A stretch of DNA of 64,000 nt from NCBI GenBank assembly GCA_947494975.1, contig CANLXA010000002.1, forward strand, positions 1 to 64,000. The letters run 5' to 3'. Source of the stretch: an uncultured Roseicyclus sp. (lineage in GTDB: Bacteria > Pseudomonadota > Alphaproteobacteria > Rhodobacterales > Rhodobacteraceae). The notes beneath the pieces are model-generated. The model had not been told where the DNA came from and ran no database searches. It saw only the letters and a program-made list of their open reading frames with translations. Each line of letters starts with the position of its first letter. Position 1 is the stretch's first letter. Both the position numbers and the translations under genes were made by a program. Below, piece by piece: positions 54,004-63,612 of this stretch.

Positions 54004-54835
54004 ACAGACGACATTGAAGGTTGCGCTGGCACAGATGTGTTCGGCCGATACCTACGGCCCGAACATAGAAACCGTGCAGGCCCTGGCCGTGCAGGCGAAG
54101 GGGCAGGGGGCTGACGTGCTGGCGCTTCCCGAAGTGTCGGGCTTGATGAACGCCAACCGCAAAATGGCCAAGACCCAAGTGGGCGAGGCAAAGGATGATC
54201 CGTTCATCGCCGCCTGCCGCGACATGGCGGCCAAGCATGGTATCTGGGTCCATTCCGGGTCCACCCCAGTCCTGGCGCCCGATGGGCGGTTCTGGAACCG
54301 GACCAACCTGATCGACCCGACCGGTGCGATCAAAGCGACATACGACAAGATCCACCTGTTCGATGTGAATATCGAGGACAAGGTTGTGTTCACGGAATCC
54401 AAGAGCTTTGCCCCCGGTGACTGTGCCGTCGTGGCCGAGACGCCGTGGGGCGGCTTCGGTTTGTCAATTTGTTACGATCTGCGGTTTCCGTACCTCTACC
54501 GCTCCCTGGCGCAGGCGGGCGCCAAGGTTCTATTCATTCCCGCCGCATTCACGGTTCCGACGGGCGAAGCGCACTGGCATGTCCTGATGCGCGCCCGCGC
54601 GATTGAGACCGGATCCTACGTGATTGCGCCTGCTCAATCCGGCCACCATGCCGATGGGCGCGAGACCTACGGACACTCCCTGGCGGTAGATCCGTGGGGC
54701 AAGGTGATCGCCGATCTGGCCGACGGAGCGCCCAAGTTGCAGATAGTGGAACTTGATTTGTCGCGGGTGGCCAAGGCGCGCGCACAGATCCCTGCCTTGG
54801 AGAATGGGCGGGATGTGCCGCTGAGGCGGGCCTAG
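53996..54835 (+). CDS. Nitrilase-superfamily amidohydrolase (Nit1/Nit2-like), 279 aa
   Basis: The catalytic triad is visible: glutamate in LALPEVSG, lysine in [10 protein letters not shown] and cysteine in [14 protein letters not shown]. The YDLRFPxLYR motif places it in the Nit1/NitFhit branch, whose members hydrolyse deaminated glutathione, rather than among true nitrilases. That function is likely but not shown. The gene ends at a CTAG shared with the convergent RTX gene, a 4-base overlap of stops. Confidence 0.88.
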   Translation: MAEQTTLKVALAQMCSADTYGPNIETVQALAVQAKGQGADVLALPEVSGLMNANRKMAKTQVGEAKDDPFIAACRDMAAKHGIWVHSGSTPVLAPDGRFWNRTNLIDPTGAIKATYDKIHLFDVNIEDKVVFTESKSFAPGDCAVVAETPWGGFGLSICYDLRFPYLYRSLAQAGAKVLFIPAAFTVPTGEAHWHVLMRARAIETGSYVIAPAQSGHHADGRETYGHSLAVDPWGKVIADLADGAPKLQIVELDLSRVAKARAQIPALENGRDVPLRRA

Positions 54836-57800
54836 CCGCTAGCCAGTAGGGCGGCCTCATGGGCCTTCAGGCTCAGCCGCGCCGCGCCGTAGCTGGCGCG
54901 CCCCTCCTCCGTGATCAATTCAGGGAATGCGAACAAAAGCTCCTCAAATATCTCCTGTGCCTCTTTGTCCTGCAGCATGTCGCCGGGTTGGAAGCTTTCG
55001 GTCCAGGCATCATCGACGCGGATGATCTCGTGGGCGTCACACATCAGGTGGATATACGTCACCCTTTCACACGCGCTGACCGTCTCGATCCCCGGCAGAT
55101 GGGTCAGGTGCTTGGCGCGGACCAGAACCTGATCGCTGCCGAACAGAAGCTCGGCCTGAACGCCTTCCACCAGCATCCGGTGCTGTGGCGAAACCTGCAT
55201 GTCGCGGCTTGGCGTATTGGGTCCCAAGGCGCCCTTCCGTATCAGGATGGGGCGCAGATGCGGGGCAGCGGCCAAATCGATCTGGCTAAGTGCTTTCTTA
55301 CCAATCCAGCGGATCGCCTGCAGGCCATTGTCCCGTGTTTGTATCAGGTCCCCCACGCACAGATCCTCGACCTTGAAGGTCCCGCGCTCGGTTGCAACCC
55401 GACTGCCCGGCGTGAAGCAGGGGATGACCGTTTCAATATTGGTGAAGGTCAGCGTCGATCCATCGCTGAACAGCACCGAGCCGTTTTCCGGATTGCCACC
55501 ATCATAGGTGATGATCGCGCCGTCATCGCCGAGATAAAGCGTGTCTTTGTCGGTACCGCCCTCGCCGCCATCGACGATATCGCCCGACCCGCCCACGATG
55601 TAGTCGGCGTCATCACCGCCTGTCAGGCTGTCTGCGCCAAGACCCCCTTCGATGGAATCCGCGCCTGCGCCGCCCAGAACGGTATCGGCTCCGTCGCCGC
55701 CAAGGATCGTATCCTCACCGGATCCGCCCAACAAACTATCGGCGCCCGCACCTCCATCAAGCACGTCATTGCCGAAGTCACCTGACAGCGTGTCGTCGCC
55801 CAGGCCCCCCTCAAGGCTGTCCGCACCGGTGCTGGAAAACACCTGCGTAGAGCCATCCACAGGAGCTTCGTAGGTTTGCAGGATGTCGCCGGTCGATGGA
55901 TCCAGCAGGACCCAGTTCGTCTGCGTGGTGGACGCGGCGGTAAAATTGAGGCCCGCCGGAATGGTCAACACGGGCACTACATTGCCGGTGGCATCGATCT
56001 CGGCCAATTGCACCGCATAGGGGGAATCGTTCTGGAACGTGACGGACGTCGCTGTGCCGCCCGTACCGGATGGAATCGTCGTGGGATCAATGGCCAGTTG
56101 ATCGCCGAAAAGCGCATCATCTCCCGCGCCGCCGTCGATTGTGTCCGCGCCCTGATCGCCGTGCAGGACGTCGTTGTCCGTTTCAGTCGCGGTGAAATGA
56201 ACATCGGTGAGATAGACAATCTGGCCGTCGGTATTGCCGTTTTCGTAGACGATCTCAAAGCGCGTGATCGGCCCCGCGATGGTCACGAGCACCGATCCGC
56301 CGACCTGATCCGGTTGATCGTTGCCGGTGGCGCCCGTAACCGTCTGGCCCGTCACGGTATCTGTGCCCGCGGGGGTCAGGGTGACGGCAACGGTGTTGCC
56401 GTCAGCATCGAAGGCGTTGACCGTCAGGATGTCTTGCCAACCATCCGCATCCACATCGTTGATACGGAACGATACATTCGTCAGTTCCACATCCGACGCG
56501 ATTTCAACGGTGGCCACGTCGGGCGCGCCATTGCCGCCGATCAGAAGGCCCGATGTGGTGGCGAACGGCTCCGACCCGCCGGCCGTATACTGGGTGGCGG
56601 TGGTTATGTCGGCCTGATCAAGACCGCCGTCATTTGTGAGGGATATGGTGAGGGTCGCGATGCCGGTGTCTTGCGTGAACCCGCCCGACACATCCGTGCC
56701 ATCGCCTTCCGCCACCCAGCTCAGGTTTTCCGCGGCACTCGTCAAGGGGCCGCTTGGGCCACCTTCAATAACATCGTCCGCTTCCCCGCCATAAACCGTA
56801 TCGTTGCCAAGCCCGGCTTCAACCACGTCTTCGTCACCGGTGGTGCCAAGCGTGCCATCGTTGTTGTCGATCTGCTCCAGGTTCGGATCGACATATGACC
56901 CGTCGATCAGGTCGGCGCCCCCGGTACCGTCCACGATACCGTTCGGGCCGCCGTTTACGGTCAGGATCTCGATGCCTGTAAAGCTTGTGGTGCTGCCGTC
57001 GTTGAAGACGACTGTGCCGTTTTCCGAATTGGCCGGATCGAAGATAACCTCGGCCACATCATTCACGATGAGCTCATCCGCGGTGTCGGTGCCGCCTTCG
57101 CCGCCGATCACGACATCACCGCCCTCAGCCGTGATCGTGTCGTTGCCGTTGCCGCCGTCAAGCGTATCGGCACCGGCGCCGCCGATCAGGATGTCAAATC
57201 CACTGCCGCCCGCGATGCTGTCATCGCCGTCACCGCCGATCAGGGTATCCCGCCCACCATCGCCGATCAGCGTGTCATTCCCGGCACCGCCGTCGATCGA
57301 ATCCGATCCGCCATCGCCATCGAGGCTGTCTTGCCCGTCACCGCCAAGCAACGTGTCCTGGCCCGAGCCACCCTGCAGCGTATCGTTGCCCGATCCGCCA
57401 TCCAGAGAGTCGTTGTTGGATCCGCCATCCAACAGATCGTTCCCGAATCCGCCAAGGATGGTGTCATTACCTGCTTGGCCGAACAGCTCATCGTCATCGG
57501 TCGGGACCGCATCGAATTCCACATCCGTGACGAAGAGAAGCTGGCTGGACGCGCCGCCATTTTCATAGATGATCTCGATCGAGGCGACGGGCCCCGCGAT
57601 CTCGACAAGGACCGAGCCCAGCGGATCGTCTGCCGACGTGCCGCCCGGACCCGCCGTGATCGTGTTGCCCGAAATGCTGTCATTCCCGGCGGGTGTCAGG
57701 ACGACGGGGATCAGGTTGCCCGCGGCGTCATAGGCGTTGACGGTGACAATGTCCTGCCAGCCACCCTGATCCACGTCCTGGATGCGGAACGAGACATTCT

Positions 57801-58227
57801 CGACTTCATCGGCGAAGCCCGAACCACCCACAGCGGAGAAATCGAGATCCACAGTCCAGACGCTTGCGCCTCCGTTGCCGCGCAAGCCAAGACCGGAATT
57901 CGCGTTGAACGTCTCGCCACCGGCCACGTAGGTTGTGTCGGTTTCCACCGTGGCCGTGGTGCCAGCGCCATTGTCAGTAAAGCTGACGCCGACATTTATG
58001 CCGCCGGTGTTCTGAGTGAACCCAAGCGACAGGTCGGCCCCATCGGCCCCTTGGGCGTCCCAGTTCAGGTCGAGCGGCGTCGGCGAAAGGGACGGCGCGC
58101 CGCCGTCAATGAAATCATTGCCGTCACCGCCGGTGATCGTGTCATTCCCGGCATCGCCGGTGATACTGTCAGCCGCGCCGGTGCCGGAAAGCGAATTGTC
58201 CGACGCGTCGCCGTTAATCGTTGCCAT
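54832..58227 (-). CDS. RTX-type calcium-binding protein with C-terminal Hint domain, about 1131 aa
   Basis: Most of the protein is hemolysin-type nonapeptide repeats (GGxGxDxLx), for example GGSGNDTLQGGSGQDTLLGG, which bind calcium outside the cell. Two related about 180-residue beta-rich modules are embedded, each with FR(I)xDVDxxGWQDI(L/V)TVNA(F/Y)DA and IE(F/I)(V/I)YENG motifs, an internal duplication. The last about 195 residues are a Hint_2 domain: CFTPGSRVATERG with the key cysteine, VGDLIQTRDNG and MQVSPQHRMLV. It should leave by a type I system, which is not encoded nearby. The start is ATG 58227; a GTG five codons earlier is possible. Confidence 0.9.
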   Translation of the reverse strand: MATINGDASDNSLSGTGAADSITGDAGNDTITGGDGNDFIDGGAPSLSPTPLDLNWDAQGADGADLSLGFTQNTGGINVGVSFTDNGAGTTATVETDTTYVAGGETFNANSGLGLRGNGGASVWTVDLDFSAVGGSGFADEVENVSFRIQDVDQGGWQDIVTVNAYDAAGNLIPVVLTPAGNDSISGNTITAGPGGTSADDPLGSVLVEIAGPVASIEIIYENGGASSQLLFVTDVEFDAVPTDDDELFGQAGNDTILGGFGNDLLDGGSNNDSLDGGSGNDTLQGGSGQDTLLGGDGQDSLDGDGGSDSIDGGAGNDTLIGDGGRDTLIGGDGDDSIAGGSGFDILIGGAGADTLDGGNGNDTITAEGGDVVIGGEGGTDTADELIVNDVAEVIFDPANSENGTVVFNDGSTTSFTGIEILTVNGGPNGIVDGTGGADLIDGSYVDPNLEQIDNNDGTLGTTGDEDVVEAGLGNDTVYGGEADDVIEGGPSGPLTSAAENLSWVAEGDGTDVSGGFTQDTGIATLTISLTNDGGLDQADITTATQYTAGGSEPFATTSGLLIGGNGAPDVATVEIASDVELTNVSFRINDVDADGWQDILTVNAFDADGNTVAVTLTPAGTDTVTGQTVTGATGNDQPDQVGGSVLVTIAGPITRFEIVYENGNTDGQIVYLTDVHFTATETDNDVLHGDQGADTIDGGAGDDALFGDQLAIDPTTIPSGTGGTATSVTFQNDSPYAVQLAEIDATGNVVPVLTIPAGLNFTAASTTQTNWVLLDPSTGDILQTYEAPVDGSTQVFSSTGADSLEGGLGDDTLSGDFGNDVLDGGAGADSLLGGSGEDTILGGDGADTVLGGAGADSIEGGLGADSLTGGDDADYIVGGSGDIVDGGEGGTDKDTLYLGDDGAIITYDGGNPENGSVLFSDGSTLTFTNIETVIPCFTPGSRVATERGTFKVEDLCVGDLIQTRDNGLQAIRWIGKKALSQIDLAAAPHLRPILIRKGALGPNTPSRDMQVSPQHRMLVEGVQAELLFGSDQVLVRAKHLTHLPGIETVSACERVTYIHLMCDAHEIIRVDDAWTESFQPGDMLQDKEAQEIFEELLFAFPELITEEGRASYGAARLSLKAHEAALLASG

Positions 58228-58360
58228 CTTAAGTCTGCCCACACCCGGTCTGTGGCCGGATTTTCAGTTGTGTGGGGGATTGTGATCAGGACTTGTGTTG
58301 AAACTTGGGCGTGGCCCGGGCGCAACAGTGACCGCGGCAATAATGGACCACTCATGGCGT

Positions 58361-58393
58361 TTCGCTTGCGAGCGCTGCCAAGCGAACGCTCGC
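58361..58393. repeat. Two interlaced inverted repeats
   Basis: TTCGCTT (58361-58367) pairs with AAGCGAA (58380-58386), and GCGAGCG (58368-58374) pairs with CGCTCGC (58387-58393). The arms alternate, so they form either two exclusive hairpins or a pseudoknot. They lie in the about 190-base gap downstream of the GMC oxidoreductase gene, next to a run of 7 C, and may act as its terminator. Confidence 0.5.
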
Positions 58394-58419
58394 CCCCCCT
58401 TAAAGCAGAGGCCTATTTT

Positions 58420-60042
58420 TTAAACTGTGGCAGCTGCGCGGGCGTCTTCAAGGATCAGGTCTGACGCCTTTTCACCAATCATGATCGCCGGTGCGTTGGT
58501 GTTGCCGGAAACGATTTCCGGCATGATGGAGCAATCGGCGACGCGCAGGCCGGAAGTGCCGTGGACCCGGAGGCGGTCATCCACCACGGCGTCCTCCCCA
58601 TTGCCCATCTTGCAGGTGCCCGTCGGGTGGTAGATCGATGCGGTGTTGCTGCGTACCCAATCCAACGTAGCATCGTAGTCTTCGATGTCGAGGGATGGAT
58701 GGGGGCGAAATTCCTCGGATATTTTCGAGGTCAGCGGGGCATGGCGCGCGATGGTGCGTGCGATGTTCACGCCGGCCACAATGGTTCGGCAGTCCGTGTC
58801 AGTCGACAGATAATTCGGAATGATCCTGGGGTAGTCGAGCGGCTTGGAGGAGTTCAGGCGGATCTCTCCGCGGCTTTCCGGGCGGAGCTGGCAGACCGAC
58901 ATCGTGAAGGCCGAGAACTTGTCCGCGCCCTTGCCGGGGTTTTCGGCCGAAAGAGGCTGCACGTGGAATTGGATATCGGGTGTTTCAAGGTCGTCGCGCG
59001 TGCGCATGAAGCCTGTCGCGAGGCTGGCCGCCATGGTCATGGGGCCTGATCGGAACATCAGGTATTTCAAACCGATCCTGGCTTGGCCCATCAAGCTGGA
59101 GACCTCATCATTCAACGTCGGTTCGTTGCATTTGTAGACGAGCCGCGCCTGCAGATGGTCCTGCATATTCTTCCCCACGCCGGGCAGATCGCGGACCACC
59201 TCAATGCCGTGCTCGGCCAGGTGCTCCGCCTCGCCCAAGCCCGACAACATCAGGAGTTGCGGCGAATTGATCGCGCCGCCGCACAAGACGATCTCGCGGT
59301 TCGCTTCGACCCTATGTCGGGTGCCGCCGCGGTCGATATAGGTCACGGCGCTCGCCCGGTGGCCGTCCAACAGGATCTTCTCGACCTGCGCGTGCGTGAC
59401 GATTTGCAAGTTCTCGCGTTTTTTCACCGGGTTGAGGTAGGCCACAGCCGAACTGCAACGCCGGCCGTTTCGGGACGTGAGTTGAAAGTATCCCACACCC
59501 TCTTGCGTGGCCCCGTTGTAGTCAGAGTTGAAGGGGTAGCCCGCTGCTTGCGCCGCCGCCACCCAGGCATCGGTAATCGGGCGTTGAATGCGCATGTTGC
59601 TGACCGATAGGGGCCCCTGATCGCCATGATATTCGTCGGCGCCCCGCTCGTTGCGCTCCGCCCGTTTGAACAGGGGCAGCACATCGTCCCATCCCCAACC
59701 GGCATTGCCCATCTGGCGCCACCGGTCATAATCCTGCGGTTGGCCCCGGACGTAGAGCAGACCGTTCAGTGACGACGAGCCGCCCAACACCTTGCCGCGG
59801 GGCCATTCGATCGAGCGCCCGTTCAATCCGGGATCGGGCTCGGTCTTGTAGCACCAGTCGACGGACGGGTTGTGGATGGTCTTGAAGTACCCCACGGGAA
59901 TATGAATCCAGGGGTTCAGGTCACGCCCACCGGCTTCCAGGAGCACGACTGAATTACGCGAATCGGCGGACAGCCGGTTGGCGAGAACACATCCGGCGGA
60001 GCCAGCGCCCACAATGATGTAATCCGCTGAAACTTTGGTCAT
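58420..60042 (-). CDS. GMC-family FAD oxidoreductase (choline/alcohol dehydrogenase-like), 540 aa
   Basis: The FAD-binding N-terminus reads YIIVGAGSAGCVLANRLS, followed by GKVLGGSSSLNGLLYVRG (GMC signature 1) and GGAINSPQLLMLSGLG (signature 2). The C-terminal HPTGTCKMG supplies the catalytic histidine. The ATG at 60042 follows AGAAGGA. It is divergent from the TRAP transporter operon, so it probably oxidises the compound that transporter imports, likely an alcohol or polyol. Confidence 0.92.
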   Translation of the reverse strand: MTKVSADYIIVGAGSAGCVLANRLSADSRNSVVLLEAGGRDLNPWIHIPVGYFKTIHNPSVDWCYKTEPDPGLNGRSIEWPRGKVLGGSSSLNGLLYVRGQPQDYDRWRQMGNAGWGWDDVLPLFKRAERNERGADEYHGDQGPLSVSNMRIQRPITDAWVAAAQAAGYPFNSDYNGATQEGVGYFQLTSRNGRRCSSAVAYLNPVKKRENLQIVTHAQVEKILLDGHRASAVTYIDRGGTRHRVEANREIVLCGGAINSPQLLMLSGLGEAEHLAEHGIEVVRDLPGVGKNMQDHLQARLVYKCNEPTLNDEVSSLMGQARIGLKYLMFRSGPMTMAASLATGFMRTRDDLETPDIQFHVQPLSAENPGKGADKFSAFTMSVCQLRPESRGEIRLNSSKPLDYPRIIPNYLSTDTDCRTIVAGVNIARTIARHAPLTSKISEEFRPHPSLDIEDYDATLDWVRSNTASIYHPTGTCKMGNGEDAVVDDRLRVHGTSGLRVADCSIMPEIVSGNTNAPAIMIGEKASDLILEDARAAATV

Positions 60043-60165
60043 ATGTCCGGTCCTTCTGCACAGATTGCACGCTGCAAACAGATTTTCCTTGCCTCGTGAA
60101 CCATAAGATGACCAATATTGAGACCACAAGTATCATTTTTTCGCATTATTGGGAGGTAATGGAAA

Positions 60166-61398
60166 ATGAAGGCTTCTAAAGTCCTCAATCAGATTTCGCG
60201 CCGGGATCTGATGAAGCTGACAGGCACATATGGCATGTCGTCTGTAATAATGGGTGCGGCGACCCTGACCGGGGCGGTCACGCTTCCGTCGTTGGCCCGG
60301 GCCGTTGAATCGACCTATGATCGTCGCTACGGCACAGCAGCGCGCCACGAGCTGAAGCTTGGCGCCGCAGGCTTCAACGCACGCAACCTGTTGATCGAAC
60401 GCGCTGGCGTTCTCGAGTTCGCCCGCGATCTCGAAGAGCGAACCGATGGCGAAATCCGCATCGAGTTCATCGGCGACAACCAGATCTGTGGTCAGTTGAA
60501 CTGTCTTGAGCGTGCCCAGTTGGGCGTGGTCGACTTCTACTCCGCATCCACCCAGAACTCCGCAGGGTCGGCGCCGTATCTGAACGTTCTGGACTATGCG
60601 TATATGTTCCGCTCACGCGCGGATCAGTACCATTTCCTTTATAGCCCCGAGTCGATGTCCCTGCTGCGCGAGCCGCTGGAGAGCCGTCATGGCGTGAAGT
60701 TCCTGTTCAGCCATGCGGAACTGCGCGGCCTGCAAATGGGCGCATCCTTCGCCGAGCGCGAGACGGTGACGCAACTTGAAGAGTTGTTTGGCACCCGCAA
60801 CCGGGTAACAGGCACGCAGCTTGGCCGCATCGCCATGAACCTGATGAACCTGAACCCGACGCCCATCGCTTGGGAAGAGACCCTGGATGGTCTGCGTCAG
60901 GGTCTGGTCGACGGGGCCGAGACATGGGCGTCGGCCGTGGCCTACGCGAACATGTCGCCGGTCGTCAGCCAGTCGGTCGACCTGAAGTTCTTCTGCGGCA
61001 CCGAGCATACCGGCATGAATGCCGAGCTGTTCGACAGCATGGAGGGCCATCTGCAAGACGCGATCATGGAATCGGCCTACCTCACGCAGGTTCACGTTCA
61101 GGCCGCGAATGAAGCGGCGCTGGTCAATACCGTGGGCTTCACCGACCCGCCGATGCCTGGCACGATTTTTGCCGAGAACAACGTGCGCGTCGCGAAACTC
61201 GGCGAAGACCAGATCCAGATCGCCCGCGAGATGTGCTCGCCCGAGTACAACCCCGAGCCCTGGGCCGAATGGCGTGAACGCCTCAACAATTGGCAAGGTG
61301 GCGCAGACACTTACCAGGAGATCTTTGACGTTGCGCGTCAGATCCCAGAGGATACGCTGGCCGAGAACGTTGAGCCCCGCCGCTGGTGGCGCGGCTGA
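60166..61398 (+). CDS. dctP: TRAP transporter substrate-binding protein DctP, 410 aa
   Basis: The N-terminus carries a twin-arginine signal (SRRDLMK followed by a hydrophobic stretch to about residue 45, ending LARA), so export is probably by Tat. The mature protein has the DctP pattern with ISRR-leader loss, GDNQICGQLNCLERAQLGVVDF and GLRQGLVDGAE. GGGAGG precedes the start. It is first in a dctPQM operon. The ligand is unknown. Confidence 0.9.
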   Translation: MKASKVLNQISRRDLMKLTGTYGMSSVIMGAATLTGAVTLPSLARAVESTYDRRYGTAARHELKLGAAGFNARNLLIERAGVLEFARDLEERTDGEIRIEFIGDNQICGQLNCLERAQLGVVDFYSASTQNSAGSAPYLNVLDYAYMFRSRADQYHFLYSPESMSLLREPLESRHGVKFLFSHAELRGLQMGASFAERETVTQLEELFGTRNRVTGTQLGRIAMNLMNLNPTPIAWEETLDGLRQGLVDGAETWASAVAYANMSPVVSQSVDLKFFCGTEHTGMNAELFDSMEGHLQDAIMESAYLTQVHVQAANEAALVNTVGFTDPPMPGTIFAENNVRVAKLGEDQIQIAREMCSPEYNPEPWAEWRERLNNWQGGADTYQEIFDVARQIPEDTLAENVEPRRWWRG

Positions 61399-61432
61399 TC
61401 CGGCGTGCTGGATCAAACCCGACCTGATTGCC

Positions 61433-61451
61433 GGCGGCCCACGGGGCCGCC
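61433..61451 (+). other. Intercistronic stem-loop between dctP and dctQ
   Basis: GGCGGCCC pairs perfectly with GGGCCGCC around a 3-base loop, followed by GCTTTC. It lies in the 116-base gap after dctP. It probably lowers read-through into the permease genes or protects the dctP message. Confidence 0.55.
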
Positions 61452-61514
61452 GCTTTCCCCTAAGCGGGGCGGCTAAACCCCCGCAACCATACTTTCAAAC
61501 GCCGGGAGGGGCCG

Positions 61515-62225
61515 ATGGGAGAAATCTTTACCGGTATGGGCGAGATACTGGCAGCGTTCGCCGATGGTGACAGCTGGATGATCCGCGAAGCGCTGAACAC
61601 GAATGCGGCCTGGGTTCTCGGGTTGATCCTCATGTTGGCGGGCGGGTTCATCCTGATGATGATCTATCGCCTTGTGCCCTTCATCGAGCGCCATCTTGAA
61701 TCCTACGTCATGGTGGTCTCGTATCTCACGATTGGCGGCGTCATCTTCTTCGGGGTGATCCAGCGGTTTGTCCCCGGTATGATCGGTCTCGATTTCTCCA
61801 ATACACCCCAATGGCTTCAGCCGTGGCCCTGGACCACGACATTGCCGCCCTTCCTGTTCCTTGTGATGACGTGGGTCGGGTGCAGCTACAACGTGAAGCT
61901 CCGTACGCACCTCGCGTTCAACGAATTCCGCAGCAATATGCCGCGCGGCGCGCAGATGGTGCTTCTTTCGCTCGATGCGCTGCTGTGGACCGGTTTTTCG
62001 TGGGTGGTTGTTGTGACCGGCAGCCGGATCGTGGCCAACGCGGCCTCCAACTTCCAGATCGTGCCGGGCACCAATGACCTGATGCAATGGTGGTTCATTC
62101 TCACCGTGCCATTGTCCTTCGTCTTCCTCGTCGCTCGGGTGCTGGAGAACTGGTTCGAGGACCTGCGCAATTTCCGGTCGGGTGATCCCCTGATCGAGCA
62201 AGCCGTGATCGGGGGTGACACATGA
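61515..62225 (+). CDS. dctQ: TRAP transporter small permease DctQ, 236 aa
   Basis: Four membrane helices in the DctQ pattern, with an amphipathic N-terminal stretch and a longer than usual loop between helices 2 and 3. GGGAGGGG lies just upstream of the ATG. It overlaps dctM by 4 bases. It forms the membrane complex with DctM and takes substrate from DctP. Confidence 0.88.
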   Translation: MGEIFTGMGEILAAFADGDSWMIREALNTNAAWVLGLILMLAGGFILMMIYRLVPFIERHLESYVMVVSYLTIGGVIFFGVIQRFVPGMIGLDFSNTPQWLQPWPWTTTLPPFLFLVMTWVGCSYNVKLRTHLAFNEFRSNMPRGAQMVLLSLDALLWTGFSWVVVVTGSRIVANAASNFQIVPGTNDLMQWWFILTVPLSFVFLVARVLENWFEDLRNFRSGDPLIEQAVIGGDT

Positions 62226-63598
62226 CCGATGGCACTCTCATCACGCTGTTGTCCTTGGGTGTCACGGCCCTGTTCATGCTTGGCGTGCCTGTGTTTCTGG
62301 TGATCGGTTACTGGGTCATTGGCATGTCATTCCTGTTGGGTCTGCCGCTCGACAATATCGCCGCCGCCCTGTCGCGCGTCTTCACCGATGGCTTTGCGCT
62401 GCTGGCGATGCCGCTGTTCATTCTGACGGGGGACCTCATCAACCGCTCGGGCATAGCCCGGAGACTCACCGACTACGCCTATGCCTGCCTTGGATGGATC
62501 CGGGGTGGCTTGGCGATGGCCGCGCTTGGCGCGTGTGGCCTGTTCGCGGCGATCTCGGGCTCGAACTCGGCCACCACTGCGACCATCGGTTCCATGCTGC
62601 ATCCGGAAATGGTGAAGGGCGGCTATGACGAGCGCTTCTCCGCCGCCACCGCGGCTGCGGGCGGCACGGTGGGCATCATCATCCCGCCGTCGATCATCTT
62701 CATCGTATACGGCTTCCTGATGAACCTGCCGATCTCCGACCTCTTCGTGGCGGGCATCATTCCCGGCTCGTTGATGGTTCTCGCCATGATGCTCGCGTGT
62801 TTCATCGTGTGCTTCAAAAACAAGTGGGGCCACATCATCAACCTCGACATCATCCGCGTGATGAAGACGGGCGTTGGCGCATGGTTGGGCTTCTTTGCCA
62901 TCGGTCTTGTACTCTGGGGCATCTATACCGGCAAGTTCTCCCCGACCGAGGCGGCCGGCGTGACCGTGGGCTTCTGCGTGATCGTCGGCTTCCTGTGCCT
63001 GGCCATAACCAAGCTCATTTCCCTCCGCCGGCCGGAATTCGCGGAACGCGAGGAGCGTCCGGTGGATGAACGCAGCTTCTGGGGCATGTTGGTCGTGAAC
63101 GGTTTTGGCCCATTGGAACTTCCGTCAATCACCATGCGTTCGGCTCAGATCACCGGTATTCTCGCGCCGCTGATTGCCGTTTCGGTGGTCATGCAGCAGA
63201 TCCTTTCGGTTCTGGGAGCGCAGGCGTTCCTGACGGACTTTGTCACGTCAATGGGCGGCTATTATGCGGTGCTGTTTACCGCGATGGCCATCGTGTTCGT
63301 CTGCGGCATGGTTTTGGAAAGCTTACCGGTGACAATCATCCTCGCGCCCATTCTTGCGCCGATTGCCCATGATATCGGGGTGGAACCCGTGCAGTTCGCG
63401 GTGATCTTCCTGGTCGGCGCATCGATCGGGTTTATTACGCCGCCCTACGGCCTCAACCTCTATGTGGCGTCGGGTGTGACAGGTGTTCCGTACTTCAAGC
63501 TGCTCCGCTACACATGGCCCTACCTGATCGCGCTGATCTCGATCTGGATCATCGTGGCGCTGGTGCCGTCGTTGTCGACGATGCTGCTGCCGGAATAA
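62222..63598 (+). CDS. dctM: TRAP transporter large permease DctM, 458 aa
   Basis: About 12 helices with the DctM motifs MPLFILTGDLINRSGIARRL, AAISGSNSATTATIG and GTVGIIIPPSIIFIVYGF, and near the end GFITPPYGLNLYVASG. It uses an ion gradient to drive uptake. It is translationally coupled to dctQ. An IclR-type regulator gene starts 14 bases further on. Confidence 0.94.
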   Translation: MTDGTLITLLSLGVTALFMLGVPVFLVIGYWVIGMSFLLGLPLDNIAAALSRVFTDGFALLAMPLFILTGDLINRSGIARRLTDYAYACLGWIRGGLAMAALGACGLFAAISGSNSATTATIGSMLHPEMVKGGYDERFSAATAAAGGTVGIIIPPSIIFIVYGFLMNLPISDLFVAGIIPGSLMVLAMMLACFIVCFKNKWGHIINLDIIRVMKTGVGAWLGFFAIGLVLWGIYTGKFSPTEAAGVTVGFCVIVGFLCLAITKLISLRRPEFAEREERPVDERSFWGMLVVNGFGPLELPSITMRSAQITGILAPLIAVSVVMQQILSVLGAQAFLTDFVTSMGGYYAVLFTAMAIVFVCGMVLESLPVTIILAPILAPIAHDIGVEPVQFAVIFLVGASIGFITPPYGLNLYVASGVTGVPYFKLLRYTWPYLIALISIWIIVALVPSLSTMLLPE

Positions 63599-63612
63599 CG
63601 AGGAGGCCGTCG

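Noticed and set aside
55500-58200. Tandem DNA repeats suggesting a CRISPR or satellite array
   Set aside because: The periodicity comes from in-frame RTX nonapeptide codons; units vary and no spacers exist. No CRISPR array is seen anywhere in the window.
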